From the NCBI RefSeq assembly GCF_016859285.1, contig NC_053422.1, forward strand, positions 13,380,501 to 13,444,500: a stretch of 64,000 nt of DNA, in the 5' to 3' direction. Source of the DNA: Xiphias gladius. Its lineage: Eukaryota; Chordata; Actinopteri; Istiophoriformes; Xiphiidae. Numbering within the stretch: position 1 is the stretch's first letter; each line of letters starts with the position of its first letter. Position numbers and translations under genes: made by a program. The notes under the pieces were generated by a model, which worked only from the letters and a program-made list of their open reading frames with translations, was not told the origin of the DNA and did no database searches. Of this stretch, positions 55,801-64,000 are shown one piece after another.

Positions 55801-58800
55801 TGCTTGTTTTAGTCATAAATGCTAAATGCTAATTCATCTCTGACAGCAAAAGAAAATTTACAAATATGCCTGTGTCTTAAATAGATCGTCTCGATTTCAA
55901 GAGATTCTTCATAAATTGTATTCATCTGCAGAGAAACTGTAATATCAGAAACAATTCGACTCATTTTACAATTGGATCAACTAAACTGTGATTCTTACAT
56001 GAAGAGACACAATTAATCAATAATTTAAACCTTGCTCTTTCAAATCAAATTTTTAAATAATTATGAACACAGTTGAAATCACGAAAGAACTCTGGCAGTT
56101 CAGACATTTAAGACATAGGCATTGGCTCAGCTTTTAACAAATCACCTATTTCATTTAATTAATTTGTGCAAAGTTTGATATGTTTTACTGCCTGAAACCA
56201 GTGTTGTTGTCTGTTTAGCCCAATAAAATATCAGCTTTTGATTGACCTCCTGCGTCTCAATATGTCTCCTCTTGTCGTCTTACCTCCTCCTCATGATGCT
56301 CTTCAGGCACCCAGTCCTTCCCTCCCTTGACTTCCCTGGGCTACCACCAGTGCCGCTGGAACTACAATGATCAGGAAGACGTGCAGTCAGTGGATGCGGG
56401 CTTTGACGAGCACGACATCCCCTATGATTTCATCTGGCTTGATATTGAGCACACAGATGGGAAGCGCTACTTCACCTGGGATCCACACAAGTTTGCGACA
56501 CCAAAGGAAATGCTGCAGGGCCTCATGGACAAGAAACGCAAGGTACAGATGATTTATAATCCAGAGTTACTGTACCTGCAGACAATGTTAGGATCCACTA
56601 CTTCATGGGTTGTTTTTTTTTTTTTGGCCAGAAATTTTTACCCTTTTAAGACTTTCTGCTCATTTTTAAAAAATTCCAATTTTTTAATAGATGGTGGCCA
56701 TTGTGGACCCTCATATCAAAGTAGACAGCAACTACAAGATCCATAATGAAATCCGTTCTCGGGGTTTCTATATCAAGAATAAAGATGGTGGCGACTATGA
56801 GGGCTGGTGCTGGCCAGGTAAGACAGACAGCTCTACATCAATCACCAGAAAGAGTATAGAAAATGCTTTTATTTTGTGAACTGGATTTTCACTGAGAATT
56901 TATAGTGACATGTTTGTCCATATGCTGAATTCTTCATTATTACAATTCATATTTCTAACGCATTCCTTTCCGTTCTTCCTTTCTCTCCTCGGGATGGATG
57001 ATTTTCCTTTAGGTAGTGCCGGCTATCCAGACTTCACCCGTTCAGACATGAGAGAGTGGTGGGCCAGCATGTTCGCCTACGACCAGTATGAGGTGAGTCT
57101 TGAAGACACTTCTGAGATGAGATACCGAAGATTTAGCATGTTGGCTGTTGCTCTATGTGCCAGCTTTCCTTAAGAAAAGACAATGTCTGAAGAACACTCT
57201 CACTGATAATCAGGACACTAGATAATTTTCTAAACCTTTGTTTAACTAGGAAGGGTCACAGGCTCTTTTTCCACAACACCCAGTGGTATTAACATGTTTA
57301 AAGCCCCAGTTTTCTGCTTTTGGCCTCTAGGCCTGAATGTTTAGGAGTCTGAAAGGTTTTCATTGGTAATTTCTGCGCCCAAGTTTACCAAATCAGTTCA
57401 TGGATTTAATGTGGCACTGCATGATATGCTTAGTCTGGCCTCGAGACTTACATCCACAATTTCTGTCCACACTCCAGGGTTCCATGGAGAACCTGTACAC
57501 GTGGAACGACATGAATGAGCCGTCGGTCTTCAACGGGCCAGAGGTCACAATGCACAAGGATGCAGTGCACGGAGCCTGGGAGCACCGTGACGTGCACAAC
57601 ATCTATGGCTTCTACGTCGTGAGTGTGCACAATTCGTGTGTGGCTTTATGTGGAAAACTGAACCTTTCTGTTAAATATTTCCCTAAATCCTGGATCATTT
57701 AGACATTGCATTTCACCCTGTTCATGTTTTTCAGTCTAGTTGAGTATTCCTGCATGAATATAACTACTGTCCCTGTGAGCCACTGCAGTTGATTCATGGG
57801 AGAAAATGACTGTGGAACTTTGATATCAGCAGATGTAAAAATGTAAAAAAAAAAAAATTGTAAAAAATGTTGGTATCACACAGAAATCAGCAAAACGTGG
57901 TGCTGAACACAAATCAATTTATTAGCAAAATGAAATGACCTAGAACCATTAAACAACTCCGGACAGGTGATAATATGTCACTATACTTTTCCTTGACGTT
58001 CTGCTGCTATTTTCCAGCAGTGGGAATGAAATGTGGGACATCAGGATTTTAAAATAGTCTTAGTGATATAATTATACTGTACACTGTTCACAAACTGCTT
58101 TCAAAGAGACTATACTTATGCTCTAAAAATCAGATGATATAGGTCAGAACACCCCTGCAAAATACCCGCTCTGCTCCACTGATTATCATGTGTACAACCT
58201 GCAGCAAATGGCCACAGCAGAGGGTCTGATCCAGAGGTCAGGAGGAGTTGAGCGACCGTTTGTCCTGACCAGAGCCTTCTTTGCTGGGTCACAGCGCTAC
58301 GGTGAGCCTGTCACAGCTCTAACTTTTCATTCTACACACAACCTCGTTTTACTTCACACTGACCCAGGGAACACACTAATACGGACCTGGTAATGCACAT
58401 TGAATGATTCTCTTCGGCTGTTTACAGTTGTGTTTGTTTATATTTGGTATTAGCCAGGTCAAACTACACGCGATTTGTCCAGATTCAGCTGTCAAAAGTA
58501 CTTGTTATAACTGTGAAGGGTCCAGAAGTCTGACTCTTTGCTGGGGTAGGAGAGATGTACATCCTAGATTTGTGCACATTACAAAATAAGGTGTGCTGAG
58601 TGTCCATAATAACCTCCCTTATTTTTGGCAGAGCGTTGTTAATTTACCTTTGCCAACTTGGGGTTATTGTCACGTCCAACAGGTTTGGGAAAGGGGCCAT
58701 TTAATGATGTTTTATAATGATAATACACTGAATTAATATTTACTGGTACTTTTATTACAGTAAATTGAAGCTTACTATAATAAATATAATACATTATTAC

Positions 58801-61800
58801 CAAGAATTGGTTATTGTGTTGATGGAGGCTGTTTTAGTGCAGAGTGTTAAGTGCATGTGTGTTTTTGTGTCTGCAGGTGCTGTGTGGACAGGAGATAATG
58901 CTGCTGAGTGGGACCATCTGAAGATCTCTATCCCTATGTGTCTGAGCCTGGGTCTGGTTGGAATCTCCTTCTGTGGTGGTGAGTATATTCAAGCTCTCTG
59001 TCTGCTGCTACTCTGGTAGTTTGTACCTTTTTGACCAGTTTAAAAAGACCAACTTGTTTAAAGAACAAAATATTAAGAGAACTTCTAAAAAGTTTGTGAA
59101 AATGTATCAGATTCTCATAAAGTTCAATAAAAAGGAATCCTCTCTACACAAAATACACTGGAATAGAAGTTGTACTGTAGCAAGTGTCTTACCGACAAAC
59201 GGTTATAGTTGTGAGAAATTGAATATTTAAGTAGCTGTTAAGATTCAAAAATATCTGGACTCTTTCAACGAGTTCAAAAGTTTAGCAGATTTATATCTTT
59301 GAAAACTATGTTGCTGCCCTTCAGAGCTTGCATTTAACCGCAAGAAAATGGCTGTTAGCCACGTCATCCTTTTATAACATGTCCTACATGCTAAAAAAGT
59401 AGTTACATGTTACTCAGAAACAACAGTAAAGCAGGACTGTGGCAGTAAAACTGGGAAAAATGCATGTGTTAAAATCAGTTTTATGATTTAATTTGACTTG
59501 GGCACAGATCTCCCCAGAGCGTTAGTTTATGTAGCCATGAAAACATCCACTGATAAACTGCAGGAGGTGTTACCATGGTGACAGCACAGGTCCCCTGCTT
59601 AATCTACTTGCAACTATATTTAACATTTATGCTGGCTGAATGTCTCATGTACTGTTCAGAGTATGAAAGTTGTATTCATGATCAGATCAGCTGTTTTATG
59701 ACACTGCACTTGCATTAAATAAAGTTGATTTTGTACAAGAAAAGTCCACAATAAGTCCCTAGTTCCTGCCGTAATCTCAGAAAAGAGAAGATCTCAAGAG
59801 ATTTTTGTTTTTGTGTCCTTTTTAGACGTTTTGAACTCCAAGTAGCCCAGCCTTGACTATAATTTACCCCTTTTGTCTCATAGCTGATGTTGGCGGTTTC
59901 TTCAAGGCACCGAGCACCGAGCTGCTGGTGCGTTGGTACCAGACGGGGGCGTATCAGCCGTTCTTCAGGGCCCACGCCCACTTGGACACACCCCGCCGCG
60001 AGCCCTGGCTGTTTGGTCCAGAAAACACTGCGCTTATCCGTGAGGCGGTGCGCCAGCGCTACACCCTCCTGCCCTACTGGTACCAGCAATTCTACCAGGC
60101 ACACCGCACTGGACAGCCCGTCATGAGGTGAGGGCAGGGCAGGGAAGATGGCGTGTTTGTGTCTTTCATGTTAACTTACCTGTAGTGGAAAATCGTCCAC
60201 AAAACAGCATAGTTTTTGGTTTCAAATCCACATATCAGTACTTGCTTGGTTTATGTGTCGAACTAGAGAACATTTTTACTCTGCCTTTTTGAAGTAGCCT
60301 CACACGACCAAGCTACTTCTGTCAATAATAATGACTCCATTAACCCTTTTCCAGTAAATCTCAAAGAAGATCTTCTCTCATGTTTATTATTTATGAACGA
60401 AAAGTAATTTAGTAAACCCTCTACTAACATAATTTGGAATAAAAATTGTGTGGCAGGCTGACAAACGCAAGCCTATCTTTGATTATATGCCCTAATGATC
60501 TCTCATCTCAGTCAGTGATTAAACAGAGGTTGAATACAAGCGTATTAATTGTTACATGTAGTTACATATTAAAAATGTACACAGAGAAATATAAAATCCA
60601 AACAACATTTCAGTATTGTGCATTATGTAATGTAAATAACTGTGAAGTATTGCACTATGTCATGGTAGCCCACAGAGTGAACATACTGTATATTCCTTGC
60701 TGTTACTCTACCCTGCAAACATGTGCATCTCTGTCGCAGACCGCTGTGGGTGGAGTATCCTCAGGATCCTTCTACTTTCGCTCTGGATGATGAGTTCCTG
60801 ATCGGTGAGACACACAATGCCAAAACATGAATGTTTACCTGCTAGACCAGAAATGTCCTTTAGAAAAAAACCATACACCAAAGTTGCCTCCAACCATTGT
60901 TCAAATTAAATGGAGAATCTCTCACACAAAAACAACTCTGTACTGTTGTCATTGTTGTTGTGACATAATGTTAGGTGTGAATCAGGCCTGCTAGGCTTGA
61001 GAACAGCTGAGTTACAAGAGAATTAAAAATACAAGAGAACCAGAAATAAAACTTGAAATCAATGGTGACAGTGAGGCAGACATGGTTCGAAACAATTACC
61101 ATTTCCACTGAAGTTACTTAACTCTGCTGCAGGGAGAGACTTGTTGGTGCACCCAGTCACTGAGGAGGGAGCCAGAGGCGTCACCGCCTACCTGCCTGGT
61201 AAAGACGAGGTAAGACGAGGAAACGCAGAGGTTTAAACACATCATAAAGTTACTGTTACGATAAAGTTATCATTCTGGTTTGTGAAATTATTATTTTTAT
61301 TTTTTTTAAATAGGACATTGTGTCAATAACATGTCTGCAGATTAAGAGTTTCTTGGTATAAGTCAAACTTTGTCTAAAGCGTGTTTTTGTGTTCCTCAGG
61401 TCTGGTTTGATGTCCACACCTTCCAGAAGCACAACGGGGCCCAGAGCCTTTACATCCCTGTCACCATGAGTTCTGTAAGAGGCACACAAAGATGTACACA
61501 GTGCTGTCATACATTGCTATGTCTGTGTGAAAGGATGTGTGGCGATAATTAACACATCACATTCTACTTTTCAAGGCCCTCCACATCCTTTTAATAGTTG
61601 GTATTTTCCTTCATTTCTCTGGTTTTAATATGAAGCCGTCTGTCTGCTTTTCAGATCCCTGTTTTCCAACGTGGTGGCTCCATTATTCCCAGGAAGCTTC
61701 GAGTACGCAGGTCCTCCACCTGCATGGAGCACGATCCCTACACTTTATACGTGGCTCTTAACCCCCAGGTGACTTGAGTGTACACACTCTACTGGCAGTT

Positions 61801-63235
61801 GCAAGACACAACTGTCATCTACTGCTTTTTTGGACATGCTGGGTGCCAAGTGGCAAATTGTCATCCTTGAAGTTTTTGCCTTTTTGTCTGACAGAGAACT
61901 GCAGAGGGTGAGCTCTACATAGACGACGGCCACACATTCAATTATGAAAAGAAGGAGTTCATCCACAGGAAGCTGTCCTTCACCAACAACATCCTCTCTT
62001 CTGTGTGAGTGATGAGTATTCTCTGTTTCAGTTTCAATAAAAAGTAAAACAATTAAAGTAATACATTTTTAAAGGTGCTGCTTCCTGTGAACAGCAAAGA
62101 AAAACAGCAACAAGAAAATAGGGATGTGAGATAAAGTGCTACTTTGTGCGTAGAACTATTTATAATTTGTATTATGGGTGTGACTTTATAATTTTTGTAT
62201 TCTAATACCTGCCATGTCCACCATGTCTCTGTTTGGTCAACAGTAACCTGGCTCCAGATGCCCAGTTTACTACCCACTCCTGGATTGAACGCATTGTCAT
62301 ACTGGGAGCCAGTAAGCCCAGCAAGGTTACCCTTCAGGCTGCTGGTGAGTACTATGCACAGCATTTCTCTTTCATTGATTCATTGAAAGTTACAGGCTCT
62401 TTTAGCAAATGGAATCTGTTGAGAAGCCTCTAGCTATTTCACAAGAGGCAGTCCAACAGGTTTAATACTATTTTTGTTTTAAATGTCTAATGGTCAAAAA
62501 CACATTCAAGTACGATATTAGTTGGAGCAATGTTCCCACAACGTTAAGTTGAATGCATACACAGTTTTAAACTAACCCTAAAGAGATGGTTGTTAAATAG
62601 GTTTGTAATAGCTAAGCTAGCGTGGAACTGAATCTACCTTCCTGTTTGTTTTTGATGTAGTTCCTTACGTAGAATGTATTGGTGTTTGCAATGTTGCAAA
62701 CAACCATGTTAAGTGGATATAAATCAAACTCCAGTGTTATTGGAGTGTAAAATGAAAATCTGGTAATACATGTCTCGTTAATCTTGTTAATTTGGACCTG
62801 TTCATGTGCCAACAAGCCAACTACTATCAAAACTTGCTTCCCCAAATTATAATACCAAATCTTTTTGCTCAGTCTTTGAGCTCAAACACCCTTTTGTGTT
62901 GACAACTAAACTTTGCGTGCACTTGAACTTCTCCAGAAAAAAGAAAAAACAAAGGGAAAACAAGAATGTTAGAAAATGGCTGTGAAAGAGTTTGCAGTTT
63001 TTACACTTCAAAACTGATGATATTTCACTGATATAATTTAGTATAAAATTGTTTTGGCATGAGATTTTCTCCCCCAGCTGTGCAAACTGTGCTTTTGCTA
63101 ATACTGTCTCCTTTTCCTTTTGCAGATGGTCAGGAGAGCCAGCTAGAGTTCGACTTTGACGCCTCCATGTCTGTGTTGACGCTCCGCAAGCCTGGCATGA
63201 ACGCAGGGGCAGACTGGACCGTGATGCTTCAGTAA
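49863..63235 (+). CDS. ganab: Glucosidase II alpha subunit (neutral alpha-glucosidase AB)
   Basis: Twenty-five in-phase exons, first 49863-49882 and 50714-50815, then 50949-51057, 51560-51687, 52557-52736, 52897-52962, 54296-54353, 54480-54561, 54802-54898, 55043-55223, 55427-55580, 56307-56542, 56691-56817, 57013-57092, 57478-57618, 58205-58301, 58877-58978, 59884-60127, 60740-60804, 61133-61209, 61400-61474, 61655-61768, 61895-62004, 62244-62344, 63126-63235; 951 residues. This GH31 enzyme works in the ER lumen with its beta subunit (PRKCSH) to remove the two inner alpha-1,3-glucoses of N-glycans, controlling calnexin/calreticulin binding. A signal peptide ([17 protein letters not shown]) precedes VDRGNFKTC. 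The GH31 nucleophile is Asp551 in [10 protein letters not shown] and the acid/base is Asp626 in WTGDN; HIKVD and DVGGFF motifs are intact. A variable acidic insert lies in exons 7-8. Two in-frame ATGs are possible (49863 and 50715); the first adds MASFTER before the signal peptide. Confidence 0.98.
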
Positions 63236-63958
63236 CCACAGAGACGGCAGAGGAGGAGCAGGAGGAGAAAATGACTGACATGGACTGAACAAGAGGGGAG
63301 AAGAGGGAGGGCGTTAATACCCGAGACTAACTTGAGCCAAGACAACAGGATACCCACCATGGAAAATAAAGGACAAACATACACACACACACAACACATT
63401 AAATGCACACAGTTTCAGCCCTACACACACACACATGCACACAAACCCATTTAGACCTGTTAGTCATACTGACCCACATAACGTCTCTGCCATGTCCCTC
63501 CTGTGTTCACTCACACTTGTAATACCTAACAAAAAGGGTTACTACAAGATAGGTAATTATGTTTGTCATATTTTTCAGGTAGATAAAAACTGAGCAACTC
63601 AAATCACATCATTGTAATGAATCTTCAAGCTTAAATAAGTAAACATTCAGGCAACGTTTTTTTTTTCCTAATTGCTTAGTTTTCCATCCAGTCTGCCTCA
63701 GAGGAAAGTCACTGTGGGGGGATTGTTTGCCATTTAAAAGGAAGGTTCACACTCAGAGCACATGCTCCACCTGCTGGTGATTGCCTCCGTCTGTTTCTGA
63801 CTTCATACTCTTCAAACATTCATTCCATCCCTCCCCATCCCCATTTTTTTAAGCTGAGTACTTCAATCAAGTCAATTGGCTCGACCCTCTCTACTCATGC
63901 CACATTTAATATATTTGGGGAAGGCTTGCCAGGAAACTTATATGAGCTCCACAATAAA
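63236..63958 (+). other. ganab 3' untranslated region and poly(A) signal
   Basis: From the TAA to AATAAA at 63953-63958, close to the window end. It contains scattered CA repeats (63379-63440) and a weak CTCF-like motif near 63765-63780. No further gene seen before 64000. Confidence 0.75.
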
Positions 63959-64000
63959 CTTTCCTCCTGCAGTTTCTTAATTTTCCTCATTCCACAAAAT

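Overview
This is vertebrate nuclear DNA, almost certainly from a ray-finned (teleost, probably percomorph) fish. The evidence is multi-exon genes with short GT-AG introns, many long CA/GT microsatellites, several interspersed elements of teleost type, and proteins that align closely with human genes but differ in fish-like ways. The human counterparts of the four recognised genes lie near one another on chromosome 11q12.3-q13.1 (GANAB-INTS5, the PLAAT cluster, and MALAT1-SCYL1), so the window is a compact, rearranged version of that syntenic block.

Layout from left to right. At 1.2-1.4 kb (-) there is the first ~50 codons of a peripherin-2/ROM1-type photoreceptor tetraspanin, cut off by a GT microsatellite. 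From 5.0 to 13.8 kb (-) there are eight in-phase exons, including a 29-bp and a 31-bp micro-exon. They encode 999 residues of a His/Ser-rich coiled-coil protein that I cannot name; its first exon(s) were not found. From about 16.6 to 22.3 kb (+) lies a long non-coding stretch ending in the MALAT1 3' signature: U-rich motif 1, a 14-bp stem, U-rich motif 2, an A-rich tract and a tRNA-like mascRNA. Between 23.5 and 25.0 kb there are broken coding-like segments on both strands that I could not assign.

From 25.2 to 33.9 kb (+) is scyl1 (18 exons, 869 aa pseudokinase). From 37.7 to 40.4 kb (-) is a PLAAT/HRASLS phospholipase-acyltransferase (171 aa) with a non-coding 5' exon near 41.5 kb. From 42.8 to 48.1 kb (+) is ints5 (4 exons, 1008 aa). 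From 49.9 to 63.2 kb (+) is ganab (25 exons, 951 aa). Exon joins were checked for reading phase in all five multi-exon genes.

Functionally these are neighbours rather than one pathway: nuclear-speckle lncRNA biology (malat1), Golgi/COPI traffic (scyl1), lipid acyl transfer (PLAAT), Integrator RNA processing (ints5) and ER glycoprotein quality control (ganab). Two head-to-head arrangements stand out: the coiled-coil gene with malat1, and PLAAT with ints5. The PLAAT-ints5 gap holds a near-consensus CTCF motif. The most notable system is the malat1 3' end, where the triplex elements and mascRNA can be read base by base. The malat1 body also carries repeated polypyrimidine-AG (3' splice-site-like) motifs and G-rich modules.
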